Positions 43,274-53,233 of a stretch of 64,000 nucleotides of DNA are shown one piece after another; the stretch's first letter is position 1, and every line of letters begins with the position of its first letter. Source of the DNA: Psychrosphaera sp. F3M07 (lineage in GTDB: Bacteria; Pseudomonadota; Gammaproteobacteria; Enterobacterales; Alteromonadaceae). The notes under the pieces are model-generated. The model ran no database searches, was not told the origin of the DNA, and saw nothing but the letters and a program-made list of their open reading frames with translations. The translations under genes and the position numbers were made by a program. The stretch is from contig NZ_JAHKPJ010000004.1 of the NCBI RefSeq assembly GCF_018860345.1, forward strand, positions 1 through 64,000. The letters run 5' to 3'.

Positions 43274-44110
43274 TTAGCTTTGTTCTAAAGAATATGGCAA
43301 TGCCATTAATGATAAGGAGTGTGACGTTGTTTGACTTACAAATATTGGATCAGCTAAATCAGTGTCATTAGACAATACAAGTTGTAAATAGGTATTGTTG
43401 TTGGCGTGACAAAAATTAATGATTTTGCCTGCCGAACGTTTATTACCGTTTAATTCTCGGTAAACATCATCACCTATGTTTACCGATTCGATGTTATCAG
43501 AGCTAGCAATAAATAAAGCGCGTTTGTTTTTACCTAAATAGCGCATACGAGCAACCATTTCTTGTCCCATATAACAGCCTTTATTAAAGGAAATATAATC
43601 TAATGCCTGCAAATTGATCATTTGCGGAACATATTCCCCAGACGTGGCGCTATATAGATGAGCTCGTCCTGATAAGATTTCTGTTTTCCACCAAGTTTCA
43701 GAACTGGCTGTGGCCGTTATCTCTTGCTGGGATAGATGAATATAGTGGTTTTCAGCTAATGGGATATTAATATCCGCATTTATTACTTGATCTGAGCCAT
43801 ATATAAACCAATTGTCAGTTTCATCTGTGATATCAACCTTGGCAAAAACACCGTATTTATTTAGCTCGGCTAATGAAATCTCAGCGCTTTGTTTGGTTAA
43901 CACTAAAAGTATGTCGGACTCATGTTGGACTGCGATGAACGTAGACCATGCTTTGCCTTTTGCATTACAGTGGCAACCAGGCATGATCTTTTTGTCTGCC
44001 AGTTTTGTGACATCACAACTCACTTGACCTTGCATAAATGAAACTGCATCAACACCAGTAAGTTTGATCACCGAAAAATCAGTTAATTGGGTAATATTTT
44101 GAGTCGACAT
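43274..44110 (-). CDS. ygfZ: tRNA-modifying protein YgfZ (folate-binding)
   Basis: 278 residues. GcvT-like folate-binding fold with the signature KGCYMGQEMVARMRYLG (K-G-C-Y-x-G-Q-E). It helps maintain some Fe-S enzymes such as MiaB. It is divergent from sdhE, the usual gammaproteobacterial arrangement, and first in an operon with slyD. Confidence 0.93.
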   Translation of the reverse strand: MSTQNITQLTDFSVIKLTGVDAVSFMQGQVSCDVTKLADKKIMPGCHCNAKGKAWSTFIAVQHESDILLVLTKQSAEISLAELNKYGVFAKVDITDETDNWFIYGSDQVINADINIPLAENHYIHLSQQEITATASSETWWKTEILSGRAHLYSATSGEYVPQMINLQALDYISFNKGCYMGQEMVARMRYLGKNKRALFIASSDNIESVNIGDDVYRELNGNKRSAGKIINFCHANNNTYLQLVLSNDTDLADPIFVSQTTSHSLSLMALPYSLEQS

Positions 44111-44268
44111 TTAATAAAACTTAAAATTTAATAAATTAGAACAGTTAATAATGGGGATAAATCGCTAAAGCTCAAGTAGTTTCCGATATTATCGCTAATC
44201 TTTTTACAGAAGTTTGTTATTATTGGCGAGTTAACTATTTATTAGACCCATAATGGCTCAGAGACAAA

Positions 44269-44577
44269 ATGACAGATAAAAAACCAAAAGCAGAAGTAGT
44301 TTATGTTGATGTGAGTGGCAATAAGTTCATCTTAGATTCAAAACCTAAATTAAAATGGGCTTGTCGACGTGGTATGTTGGAATTAGATGTATTGTTAGAA
44401 CCTTTTGTTGATGATGCTTACGATGCGCTTTCAACACATCAAAAAGCAATTTTTCAGCGTTTATTAGCTTGTGAAGACCCAGATTTGTTTGCCTGGTTTA
44501 TGGGGCACCAAAAGTGCGAAGATGAGGAATTAAATAGTTTAGTTCAGATTATTTTAAATCGTGTCAAAGCGGATTAA
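44269..44577 (+). CDS. sdhE: FAD assembly factor SdhE
   Basis: 102 residues with the family core KWACRRGMLELDVLLEPF, including RRGMLELD, and DPDLFAWFMG. It promotes covalent flavinylation of succinate dehydrogenase. The N-terminal extension of about 20 residues exceeds the usual 88-residue form, and no internal start is available. Divergent from ygfZ. Confidence 0.92.
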   Translation: MTDKKPKAEVVYVDVSGNKFILDSKPKLKWACRRGMLELDVLLEPFVDDAYDALSTHQKAIFQRLLACEDPDLFAWFMGHQKCEDEELNSLVQIILNRVKAD

Positions 44578-44579
44578 AT

Positions 44580-44608
44580 AAAAGGCGGATTAGATTCCGC
44601 CTTTTTTT
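44580..44608 (+). terminator. Rho-independent terminator of sdhE
   Basis: 10-bp stem AAAAGGCGGA / TCCGCCTTTT and a T run, between the convergent sdhE and msr genes. Confidence 0.88.
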
Positions 44609-44653
44609 ATAAACGTGTCCCGTTCTTACTTGGTTTAATGAGAACGAATTACC

Positions 44654-45946
44654 TTAAGAACGCGCTTTAAACTCTAAAACAGTTGCGTTGATACAATATC
44701 TAGGTTGTCCGTTTGGACCGTCATTAAATTTATGACCTAAATGAATATCTGATTTTTTTGCCCGGATCTCCAAACGTTTCATGCCAAAACGATTGTCTTG
44801 TTTGTAATAGACCGAGTCATCAATGGCTTTGGTAAAAGACAACCAACCTGTACCTGAGTCAAATCGATCACGGGTATCAAATAAGGCTGCGCCAGAAACC
44901 TTGTCGATAAATAAACCATCAGGGGTATTTTTAAAGATCTCGTATTGTTTGCAAAAACGAGAGTCTGTACCTTCCGTAAACGCCACATTAAATGCTTCAC
45001 TGTTGCCTAACTTGAAATAACCCAACGCTTTATAAAACTGAGTTGCATTAACATATCCTTGTATCCCAAATTTCTCTACGCCATTTTCCATAAATAATAT
45101 GGTTGGTGTTGCCCAAGTTGGTGAGGTGATTGTTAACCCATCAAGTTGTGATGCGCGGCGAAAATGCATTGGAATACTGCCTTGGTAATCATTGCTCACA
45201 TCCGATTTAAACTTGTCGCAATAAGGACAAAACTCTGAATCTATTACCACTATATGTTGCCCGGTTAGAATAGGACTATTGTCTTTTTTTTCTACCTTAT
45301 CAGCAGGAGAGAACACCACACCAGTTGAATGATCTGGGCAATAACCGTTAGGGTTTTTAACTAAATAATCTTGGTGGTATTCCTCAGCAGGATAAAAAGT
45401 GTCGATTAACTTTATCTGAGTGGTTATTTGTCCTAACCCAGCCTCAGTTAATAACGTTTGATATTGTGCCGCAACGTTTTCAGCTAACGTAATTTGAGCT
45501 TGATCTGCTACTAAAATAATTGAACGGTATTGTGTACCAATATCATTACCTTGTTGGTTTAATTGTGTTGGGTCGTGTTGTTCAAAAAAGTCTTGTAGTA
45601 ATACTGTAAGCGATACTTGATCCGGATTGTATGAAACTTGTATAACCTCTGCGTGATTATTTGAATTAAATCTATTTTTACGTTGTGTAATGGTTTTATA
45701 ATCAGCATTCACGCCAACGCCATCAGCGTAACCCGATATAACGTCAACCACACCAGGTAATTGAGAGAAACGTTTTTCTGCTCCCCAAAAACAGCCTAAA
45801 CCAAATACCACAGTTTCAATATGTGTAGTCTTTAACTCTGAATCCATCAACAGCTTTGATGTTGTTTTGGTCTCGTTACTGCAACTAGCAAAACTAAACG
45901 CCATTAAGCTAATGGCGATAATGTGTAATATTGCTCGTAAATTCAT
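44654..45946 (-). CDS. MsrA-thioredoxin-like-MsrB fusion methionine sulfoxide reductase
   Basis: Repairs both R- and S-methionine sulfoxide. 430 residues with a lipoprotein signal (SFASC, Cys about 21). MsrA domain (about 45-210) has the catalytic GCFWGAE. A middle redoxin part (about 225-315) has FCPYC. The MsrB domain (about 320-425) ends RYCINATVLEF with the catalytic Cys. The order MsrA-redoxin-MsrB differs from PilB (redoxin-MsrA-MsrB), where the redoxin recycles the reductases. Predicted periplasmic or outer-membrane anchored. Confidence 0.88.
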   Translation of the reverse strand: MNLRAILHIIAISLMAFSFASCSNETKTTSKLLMDSELKTTHIETVVFGLGCFWGAEKRFSQLPGVVDVISGYADGVGVNADYKTITQRKNRFNSNNHAEVIQVSYNPDQVSLTVLLQDFFEQHDPTQLNQQGNDIGTQYRSIILVADQAQITLAENVAAQYQTLLTEAGLGQITTQIKLIDTFYPAEEYHQDYLVKNPNGYCPDHSTGVVFSPADKVEKKDNSPILTGQHIVVIDSEFCPYCDKFKSDVSNDYQGSIPMHFRRASQLDGLTITSPTWATPTILFMENGVEKFGIQGYVNATQFYKALGYFKLGNSEAFNVAFTEGTDSRFCKQYEIFKNTPDGLFIDKVSGAALFDTRDRFDSGTGWLSFTKAIDDSVYYKQDNRFGMKRLEIRAKKSDIHLGHKFNDGPNGQPRYCINATVLEFKARS

Positions 45947-46132
45947 TTTGACTCCAAACTAAATGCAGTTGATATGTGTAATAGGACAGGTCGAAACCAT
46001 TTTTAATTGCACGGATATTGAAAATAACGGTTTTCTGAACGAGAAAAGCAAAGACCGCAAATACGATAAAACGCTATAATCCTCCATCAGCTTCTTATAT
46101 ATTCTCTTTATTACCATCTTGAGACATCAATT

Positions 46133-46303
46133 ATGGAAAAACCAGATAAACCAACCCCGAATGAATGTTGTGGCGGTGGCAGTTGTTGTCCTTGTGTTTG
46201 GGACGATTATTTTGAAAAACTAAAACTCTGGCAAGAATATATAAAAGATAATGAGTTATACGAGAAACAGACAAAACAAGATCAACAACATATTAAAGAT
46301 TAG
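46133..46303 (+). CDS. Oxidoreductase-like short protein (CCxxxxCCPCVWD)
   Basis: 56 residues starting MEKPDKPTPNECCGGGSCCPCVWDDY, in pieces the Cys-rich signature of the small oxidoreductase-like family (two CC pairs and a CPC motif). The cysteines suggest metal or redox binding. It lies 12 bases upstream of the TRIC gene. Too short for an ordinary ORF list. Confidence 0.7.
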   Translation: MEKPDKPTPNECCGGGSCCPCVWDDYFEKLKLWQEYIKDNELYEKQTKQDQQHIKD

Positions 46304-46315
46304 GGGTTAGTTTTC

Positions 46316-46915
46316 ATGGACATGGTTTATATGATGGATCTGATTGGATGCGGTGTCTTTGCGATCTCAGGTGCCATTATGGCGTATAAACGTAAAATGG
46401 ATGGGGTTGGTGTGTTAGTACTTGCTGCGGTTACTGCTATTGGCGGAGGTACGGTTCGAGATTTATTATTGGACGCCCCTGTGTTTTGGTTAACGCAACC
46501 TAATTATATATACGTGATCATTACTGCCTCAATCCTTGCCATTATTTGGTTAAATTATTCAGAAAAAATACCAGAAAAAGCACTCGAAATTGCCGATGCC
46601 ATTGGATTGGCATTATTTGTTGTTATGGGCACAAGTAAAGCCTTGAGTTACGGGGTGTCAGACGTGACTGCTATTATTTTAGGGATGATGACTGGCTGTT
46701 TTGGCGGCATGATCCGAGATGTGTTAGCCAATGAAGTACCTATGATATTACAAAAAGAGTTATACGCTATGTGTTGTATTGTGGGGGCTAGTTTATATGT
46801 CCTTATTATTCCTTTCCATCATGACTTAGCAATTGGTTCTGCATTTTCGGCGGTGTTATTGCTGCGTTTAGCTGCGATTAAATGGAAGTGGCAAATGTAC
46901 GTGTTCAAATATTAA
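46316..46915 (+). CDS. Trimeric intracellular cation channel (TRIC) family protein
   Basis: 199 residues with seven membrane helices. The repeated GxxxGGxxRD motifs appear as AIGGGTVRDLL and GCFGGMIRDVL, the signature of bacterial TRIC (YadS/YicG). Likely a K+ channel in the inner membrane. It sits just after the short oxidoreductase-like gene. Confidence 0.88.
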   Translation: MDMVYMMDLIGCGVFAISGAIMAYKRKMDGVGVLVLAAVTAIGGGTVRDLLLDAPVFWLTQPNYIYVIITASILAIIWLNYSEKIPEKALEIADAIGLALFVVMGTSKALSYGVSDVTAIILGMMTGCFGGMIRDVLANEVPMILQKELYAMCCIVGASLYVLIIPFHHDLAIGSAFSAVLLLRLAAIKWKWQMYVFKY

Positions 46916-46997
46916 TAATCGTTGTACTGCTATTTGGGGTTACTCAGAACCAAGACTACACTTCTTATGTCACTAAAAGATAATAAAGAAGGTTCCA

Positions 46998-47783
46998 TTG
47001 AAATATTATTTGGTTATATTCTTATTCATTTCATTTACAGCGCTAGCTGAAAATTTAAGAGTGTTAACCGTTATGGAGCCTCCTTCTAGCTACATTTCAG
47101 AACAAGGTGTGCCAACAGGTTACGCTGTTGATATATTTAATCTTTTAGTAAAAAACACTGATTTTGAAAACGACTACACGATTGAATTTGTGCCTGAAGC
47201 TCGGGTGTTGAATATTGCGGATCAGAAGTCGAATATCGTCTTTTTTGCGTTTTCTCGTACGGCTTTAAGAGAAGATAAATATCACTGGATAGGCGCGGTT
47301 GCGACCAAAAAATGGCAAGCCTATGCATTAAAACACTCTAATATTCACATTGACTCCATTGAACAGCTAAAACAATTTCCAATGATTGGTGTTGTCCGTG
47401 GTGACGTAAGAGAAGAGTGGTTAATCGATCAGGGATTTGTCAATTTAGTTTCAGTTACCCAGCATGAACAAAATGTAAAATTGTTATTAATGGGGCGACT
47501 CCCGATTATTGCGTTTGAAAACCAAGGGTTGACGTTTATTACTCGTAAATTAAATGAAGATGCTTCTGTGATAAAACCCATTTTCACTCTAAACAAAGCC
47601 AACAACTATATTGCGATGTCAAAAAAGCAGACGGATATGAAAATGGTTAAGGAACTAAAGGCTCGTTATTTAGCAATCAAAAAAAATGGGGCTTTACATG
47701 CCTTGTCTGTTAAGTGGCAAAGTGAATTAGAAAATACCTATAAAATCCAATCTGAAATTGACGGTGATCTGTTAAGTTTTTAA
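46998..47783 (+). CDS. Periplasmic substrate-binding-like protein (SBP_bac_3)
   Basis: 261 residues with a signal peptide (YYLVIFLFISFTALA). The start LRVLTVMEPPSSYISEQGVPTG is the amino-acid-binding-protein fold, with NIVFFAFSRTALRED matching the family strand pattern. No permease or ATPase lies nearby, so it may be an orphan sensor or uptake protein. It starts at TTG with AAGAAGG upstream. Confidence 0.8.
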   Translation: MKYYLVIFLFISFTALAENLRVLTVMEPPSSYISEQGVPTGYAVDIFNLLVKNTDFENDYTIEFVPEARVLNIADQKSNIVFFAFSRTALREDKYHWIGAVATKKWQAYALKHSNIHIDSIEQLKQFPMIGVVRGDVREEWLIDQGFVNLVSVTQHEQNVKLLLMGRLPIIAFENQGLTFITRKLNEDASVIKPIFTLNKANNYIAMSKKQTDMKMVKELKARYLAIKKNGALHALSVKWQSELENTYKIQSEIDGDLLSF

Positions 47784-47786
47784 CCG

Positions 47787-48968
47787 TTAAGTATGATCTA
47801 ATGACTTAAACGGAAGCCTAGCGTCACAAGCAGTCATGTAAGCTTTGTTATGATGCTTTTCTTGTTTACAAAAATGTTCAATCGCGTCATGAAATGGTTC
47901 TAATTCTATTTGATGATAAGAATAGGTTGTAATTGGTTTAAACCCTCTCGAAATCTTATGTTCACCCTGAGTGCCAGGGTTAAAACACTTTATTTTATGC
48001 TGAATGCAAAATTGAATACCTTGGTAATAACAAGCCTCAAAATGCAATGCCTCATTATCTTCTATACAACCCCAATAACGCCCATACAGTGTATCATCAG
48101 ATCGTATATAAAGTGCCGCCGCTATGATGTTATTTTCACGAAAACAAAATAGGATTTGAACCTTATATGCCATGGTAGCGCAGATCTGCTGAAAAAATTT
48201 CAGATTTAAATAACCCGTTTGTCTGCGTTTGTAATAAGTAGATTGGTAACAGTGATAAAAAGTCTCTAATTCATCAGTTGATACGTTTTTACCATTGCGC
48301 CATTCTGTGGTGATACCACTATCGTGTATTTTTTTACGCTCTTTATTTATATTTTTACGCTTTCTCGCCATCATTAAAGATAAATATTGTTCAAAACTAG
48401 TTAATAAAGTTCCGTCTTCGTTTTGATTAAACCAATGAAATTGGTGACCTTCACGTTCAATCCATTGCTCATTGTGCGCTAAACGATTGGCAGGGAAAAT
48501 ATAATGACTACCACTGACGTTAAATTTATTTACCGCGTTGTTTTTCACCTTTTGAAACGCCTCTAACTCTGAAATTGACGAGTTTGTTAGCCATTTGTTG
48601 CACGGTATAGGTGAGAACGGAATGCCGGCTAATAATTTAGGGTAATAATTTAATCCATTACGTTGATAAGCCTCGGCCCAGGCCCAATCAAATACATATT
48701 CACCATAGGAGTGTGTTTTTAGATAACTGATAAATAAGCCAAACTTGGCAGGGACTTGAGTTTGTTCAGTTGAGGTTTGCTCCTCTGTGTATAAATAATA
48801 ATGGGGTATCCAACCAGAATCACCGCCAATACACTGAGTTTGTTCTAACGCAAGTAAAAAATCTAGACTCGTGAAAGGGTTATCAGAACATGAAAAAATC
48901 AACTCGAGTAATTCAGGTTTTATTTCAGTTAGAGAGTGAATTAGTTGCCAGTTATTATTATTAGTCAC
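47787..48968 (-). CDS. FemAB-like / DUF482 GNAT-fold acyltransferase
   Basis: 393 residues, no signal. The N-terminal half has SYGEYVFDWAWAEAYQRNGLNYYPK (in pieces), and the C-terminal half GRYWGCIEDNEALHFEACYYQGI then NPGTQGEHKISRGF, the conserved blocks of DUF482 proteins. These have tandem GNAT folds, probably transferring an aminoacyl or acetyl group; the substrate is unknown. Convergent with the upstream binding protein by 3 bases. Confidence 0.85.
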   Translation of the reverse strand: MTNNNNWQLIHSLTEIKPELLELIFSCSDNPFTSLDFLLALEQTQCIGGDSGWIPHYYLYTEEQTSTEQTQVPAKFGLFISYLKTHSYGEYVFDWAWAEAYQRNGLNYYPKLLAGIPFSPIPCNKWLTNSSISELEAFQKVKNNAVNKFNVSGSHYIFPANRLAHNEQWIEREGHQFHWFNQNEDGTLLTSFEQYLSLMMARKRKNINKERKKIHDSGITTEWRNGKNVSTDELETFYHCYQSTYYKRRQTGYLNLKFFQQICATMAYKVQILFCFRENNIIAAALYIRSDDTLYGRYWGCIEDNEALHFEACYYQGIQFCIQHKIKCFNPGTQGEHKISRGFKPITTYSYHQIELEPFHDAIEHFCKQEKHHNKAYMTACDARLPFKSLDHT

Positions 48969-49131
48969 AAGTTATCTTAATTAGTTGTTCAAATAGTTGT
49001 TGAAATTGTGGTTTGCAACGATGGAATTCCATAGTTAATAAGGTATGATTGCTCACTTCGTTACAGAATACCATTACCAAATAAACATCATTTTGAATTG
49101 ATAGTTGAATTACGGAATTAAAGAAGAGTTT

Positions 49132-49974
49132 ATGCAACTTGTAGTAACAAAATCAAATACTCTAAATGCCTTATCTTGGATTAAACAAGGATGGCGTTTA
49201 TTTACCTTACAACCAGGTCCATTTATGGCAATGAGTGCCATCATTATCTGCGTTAGCTTATTAGCCAACCTAAATGCAATATTAGGTATCGTAGTGGTGT
49301 TTATGATGCCATTTTTATCCGCCGGATATTATCAATGTGCATCAAGAGCGGAACAGGGGGAGAAAATAACTCCTGCAGATATATTTTATTACCTTTCTCA
49401 TATACGCAGTCATCGTGTTTTTATTCGTTTAGCTTTTGTAAGTATCGTATTAAGTATCCCCATGACCCAAGTAGCCGTTGGTGTGCAAGAAAGTTTATTA
49501 GCTGGCGAGATGTTCGACTTTGGCAGCGTGATCTTGTTATTGGCTTTGTTATGGTTGAACTTTATGCTGTTGGCCTTTGCATTACCTGCGGCTTGGATAG
49601 CGCCAGAGACCGATGTAATGACGTTGGTAAAACAAAGTTTTAAAGCATGTTGGATAAACGTTATGCCATTAACGTTGTATGGTTTGATCATCTTTGTTTT
49701 AGCCTTGATTAGCATGCCTGTTATTTTGGTGGGCTGGTTGATTATGTATTCTGTAAGCGTGTTGTCTTTTTATCAGATGTTTTTATCTATTTATCAACCT
49801 GAACACACAGTGACAACAGATAATCTGGTTAATGATGACGAGGCAGTTATTAAAGACGTAAACGCTGATGAAGATGTTGCGTCACAAGATGGAATAGAGA
49901 AAGACCATAACTCGGATAATCAATCAGTAACAGACGATGAATCAGTTTCAAAAAACAATCCCCCTAATAACTGA
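49132..49974 (+). CDS. Multi-pass inner-membrane protein (BPSS1780-like)
   Basis: About 280 residues with six or so helices (to about residue 215), then an acidic Asp/Glu-rich tail. The N-terminal pattern SWIKQGWRLFTLQPGPFMAMS resembles a family of uncharacterised Gram-negative membrane proteins. The ATG at 49132 has AAGAAGAG upstream. Its 3' end overlaps recX by 38 bases in another frame. Confidence 0.7.
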   Translation: MQLVVTKSNTLNALSWIKQGWRLFTLQPGPFMAMSAIIICVSLLANLNAILGIVVVFMMPFLSAGYYQCASRAEQGEKITPADIFYYLSHIRSHRVFIRLAFVSIVLSIPMTQVAVGVQESLLAGEMFDFGSVILLLALLWLNFMLLAFALPAAWIAPETDVMTLVKQSFKACWINVMPLTLYGLIIFVLALISMPVILVGWLIMYSVSVLSFYQMFLSIYQPEHTVTTDNLVNDDEAVIKDVNADEDVASQDGIEKDHNSDNQSVTDDESVSKNNPPNN

Positions 49975-50446
49975 TCCTGCTAAGTTAAGAGCGAGAGCTT
50001 TGTATTGGATAGCGAAACGAGATTATTCAATACATGACTTTAAAGTTAAGTTAGAAAAGGTTTGTGAATTACCGGAATTGATTGACGCGTTAATAACAGA
50101 TTTTATTAACCGAGATTGGTTAAACGAACAAAGGTACATGGAAATGTTTGTTCGTACCAAAGTGGCGATGGGACTGGGCAACCAAAGAATCCAGCAAGAA
50201 TTAAAACAGCACGGTTTAAAAACAGACGAGATTGTCTTATATATTGAATCGTTAGAAATTGATTGGTTTGAACAGGCCAAATCCACTTATCAGCGTAAAT
50301 TTGCTGAAAAGCCTATGGATGTAAAACAATTAGGCAGAGACAAATTTTATAAAGAAAAAGCGAAACGTTATCGCTATATGTCGTATCGGGGATTTAACCC
50401 CGATGAAATAAAATACTCGATGGATAGCCAGTCGGACGATTGGTAA
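49937..50446 (+). CDS. recX: Recombination regulator RecX
   Basis: 169 residues with the helical repeats of RecX (LRARALYWIAKRDYSIHDFKVKL, DALITDFINRDWLNEQRYMEM). It inhibits RecA filaments. recA is not next to it, unlike the common recA-recX order. The start codon falls within the tail of the upstream membrane protein (38-base overlap). It precedes alaS by 44 bases. Confidence 0.9.
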   Translation: MNQFQKTIPLITDPAKLRARALYWIAKRDYSIHDFKVKLEKVCELPELIDALITDFINRDWLNEQRYMEMFVRTKVAMGLGNQRIQQELKQHGLKTDEIVLYIESLEIDWFEQAKSTYQRKFAEKPMDVKQLGRDKFYKEKAKRYRYMSYRGFNPDEIKYSMDSQSDDW

Positions 50447-50490
50447 ATCCAGAGTATTGTAAATAGATATTAGAACCTAGGTATTATTGT

Positions 50491-53115
50491 ATGTATAACA
50501 CGACGGCCGGTTTACGACAGGCATTTTTTGATTTTTTTGCAGACAAACAACACCAAGTTGTTGCTTCTAGTTCATTGGTTCCGGGCAATGACCCAACGTT
50601 GTTATTTACCAATGCCGGCATGGTGCAGTTTAAAGATGTATTTTTAGGTGCAGAATCTCGACCTTACACACGTGCGACATCTGCACAACGTTGTGTTCGA
50701 GCTGGTGGTAAACACAATGACTTAGAAAATGTAGGTTATACAGCACGTCATCATACGTTTTTTGAAATGTTAGGAAACTTTAGTTTTGGTGATTATTTTA
50801 AACAAGAAGCCATGAGTTTTGCGTGGGAATTTTTGACCCAAGTGTTAAAACTACCAGCAGACAAGTTATTGGTTACTGTTTATGAAACCGACGATGAAGC
50901 ATTTGACTATTGGAATAACGTTATAGGCGTACCAGCAGAAAAGATCATTCGTATTGGTGACAAGTCTCCAGACAAAAAATATGAATCAGACAACTTCTGG
51001 TCAATGGGCGACACGGGTCCGTGTGGGCCATGTTCTGAAATTTTTTATGATCATGGTGAACATATTTGGGGTGGTCCTCCAGGATCGCCTGAAGAAGACG
51101 GTGACCGTTTTATTGAAATTTGGAATCTTGTTTTCATGCAATTTAACCGTTCTGCTGATGGCACAATGGATAAATTACCAAAACCTTCAGTTGATACTGG
51201 TATGGGTATTGAACGTATTGCTGCGATTATGCAGGGCGTTCATTCAAACTACGAAATCGATATATTTCAAAACCTAATCAAAGCAACGGCTGAATTATTA
51301 AACGTGACGGATTTGGAAAATAAATCACTTCGCGTTATTGCCGATCATATTCGTTCATGTTCGTTTTTAATTGTTGATGGTGTCATGCCGTCAAACGAAG
51401 GACGTGGTTACGTATTAAGACGTATAATTCGTCGTGCTATTCGTCACGGTAACAAACTAGGCGCAACGGATTTATTCTTCCACTCATTAGTAAAAACATT
51501 AGTGCAAGAAATGGGCGCAGCATACCCAGAATTAACCCAAAAACAAGCTGTTGTTGAGAAGATGTTACGCATTGAAGAAGTTCAATTTGCTAAAACATTA
51601 GAACGCGGATTAGCGTTGTTAGAGTCGTCGTTAGCTGAGTTACAAGGTACTGAAATTCCAGGTGAACTCGTATTTAAGTTATATGATACCTACGGTTTTC
51701 CAGCGGACTTAACGGCTGATATCGCTCGTGAAAAAGAATTAACGATTGATGAAGATGCATTTGCAACAGAGATGGCGGCTCAGCGTAAGAAGTCTCAAGC
51801 TGCATCTAACTTTGGTGCTGATTATGATGAACAAGTAAAGACTGAACATAGCTCTGATTTTAAAGGTTATGACAATCTAGAATATTCTGCGACCGTAATT
51901 GAGTTATTTAAAAATGGCGAATCAGTCGACGAGTTAAGTGACGGTGACGAAGGTATTGTGATCTTAGACAATACACCATTTTATGCGGAGTCGGGTGGTC
52001 AATCCGGTGACCACGGTGTGCTTGATAATGAAGTGGCAGAATTTACGGTTACAGACACTCAAAAAGTGGGTAATGCTATTGGCCATTACGGTAAGATCAT
52101 TGGTTCGTTAACGGTTAATTCTCGTGTGAATGCTATGGTTGATACCGCACGCCGTGATGCGATTAAACAAAACCATTCAGCGACTCACTTATTACATGCT
52201 GCGTTACGCACAGTATTAGGTGAGCATGTAGGGCAAAAAGGTTCTTTGGTTGAAGCCGATAAGTTCCGTTTTGACTTCTCTCATTACGAGGGGGTAACAG
52301 CAGAGCAATTACAACAAGCTGAACGTTTAGTGAATGAGCAAATTCAACAAAACCATGATTTAACCACGCAACTAATGCAAATTGATGCAGCGAAAGAAAA
52401 AGGCGCAATGGCATTGTTTGGTGAAAAGTACGACGATGAAGTGCGTGTGGTTAGTATGGGGGCGTTTTCTATTGAGCTTTGTGGTGGAACACATGTATCG
52501 CGTACTGGCGATATAGGATTATGTAAAATTGTTTCAGAAGCTGGTATTGCAGCTGGTGTTCGTCGTATTGAAGCCGTGACCGGCATGGCGGCATTAGCGC
52601 ATTTACATGCGACGGAAAATACCATTAATACCGCCGCAAGTTTATTAAAAGGCGAAGCCAGTTCATTAGTTGAAAAGGTTGAGCAATCGTTAGCGAGAAA
52701 CAAATCTTTAGAAAAAGAACTGCGCCAGTTAAAAGAAAAAATTGCCAGTGAACAAGGCAGTAATTTAACTGAAAAAGTCACAGACATTGCCGGTGTTAAA
52801 TGTTTAATCGCTAATCTTGAAGCGGTCGACCCTAAATCATTACGCGGTATGGTGGATGAACTAAAAAATAAACTAGGTTCGGTTGTTATCATGCTTGCTG
52901 CCGTCAATGACGGTAAGGTTAGTTTGATTGCTGGTGTGACTAAAGACTTAATTGGCAAAGTAAAATCGGGCGACTTAGTTAACCACGTTGCATCACAAGT
53001 TGGTGGTAAAGGTGGTGGTCGTCCAGACATGGCTCAAGCTGGCGGCACACAACCAGAAAATGTAGACACTGCATTAGCGTCAGTAACTGCATTTTTAACT
53101 GAAAAACTATCTTAA
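50491..53115 (+). CDS. alaS: Alanyl-tRNA synthetase
   Basis: Charges tRNA-Ala. 874 residues, typical. The class II catalytic domain starts [18 protein letters not shown] and has [15 protein letters not shown]. The editing domain carries [12 protein letters not shown] and [11 protein letters not shown], and the C-terminal DHHA1 ends [14 protein letters not shown]. Not followed by csrA here, as it is in some relatives; a serine protease operon follows after a terminator. Confidence 0.98.
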   Translation: MYNTTAGLRQAFFDFFADKQHQVVASSSLVPGNDPTLLFTNAGMVQFKDVFLGAESRPYTRATSAQRCVRAGGKHNDLENVGYTARHHTFFEMLGNFSFGDYFKQEAMSFAWEFLTQVLKLPADKLLVTVYETDDEAFDYWNNVIGVPAEKIIRIGDKSPDKKYESDNFWSMGDTGPCGPCSEIFYDHGEHIWGGPPGSPEEDGDRFIEIWNLVFMQFNRSADGTMDKLPKPSVDTGMGIERIAAIMQGVHSNYEIDIFQNLIKATAELLNVTDLENKSLRVIADHIRSCSFLIVDGVMPSNEGRGYVLRRIIRRAIRHGNKLGATDLFFHSLVKTLVQEMGAAYPELTQKQAVVEKMLRIEEVQFAKTLERGLALLESSLAELQGTEIPGELVFKLYDTYGFPADLTADIAREKELTIDEDAFATEMAAQRKKSQAASNFGADYDEQVKTEHSSDFKGYDNLEYSATVIELFKNGESVDELSDGDEGIVILDNTPFYAESGGQSGDHGVLDNEVAEFTVTDTQKVGNAIGHYGKIIGSLTVNSRVNAMVDTARRDAIKQNHSATHLLHAALRTVLGEHVGQKGSLVEADKFRFDFSHYEGVTAEQLQQAERLVNEQIQQNHDLTTQLMQIDAAKEKGAMALFGEKYDDEVRVVSMGAFSIELCGGTHVSRTGDIGLCKIVSEAGIAAGVRRIEAVTGMAALAHLHATENTINTAASLLKGEASSLVEKVEQSLARNKSLEKELRQLKEKIASEQGSNLTEKVTDIAGVKCLIANLEAVDPKSLRGMVDELKNKLGSVVIMLAAVNDGKVSLIAGVTKDLIGKVKSGDLVNHVASQVGGKGGGRPDMAQAGGTQPENVDTALASVTAFLTEKLS

Positions 53116-53150
53116 TGGTTCACCTTATGGATAACAGTTAATACGTATTT

Positions 53151-53181
53151 AATGCCGCTCTTAAGTAAGAGCGGCATTTTT
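53151..53181 (+). terminator. Rho-independent terminator of alaS
   Basis: 12-bp stem AATGCCGCTCTT / AAGAGCGGCATT with a 4-base loop and a T-rich tail. Confidence 0.9.
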
Positions 53182-53233
53182 ATTTTCATCGTTTAAAACT
53201 GTGAATGGGTATCACCCAATGGAGTTTGTTTAA

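Noticed and set aside
52344-53030. 228-residue minus-strand ORF inside alaS
   Set aside because: Long only because of the codon usage of alaS; the sense frame is unambiguous.
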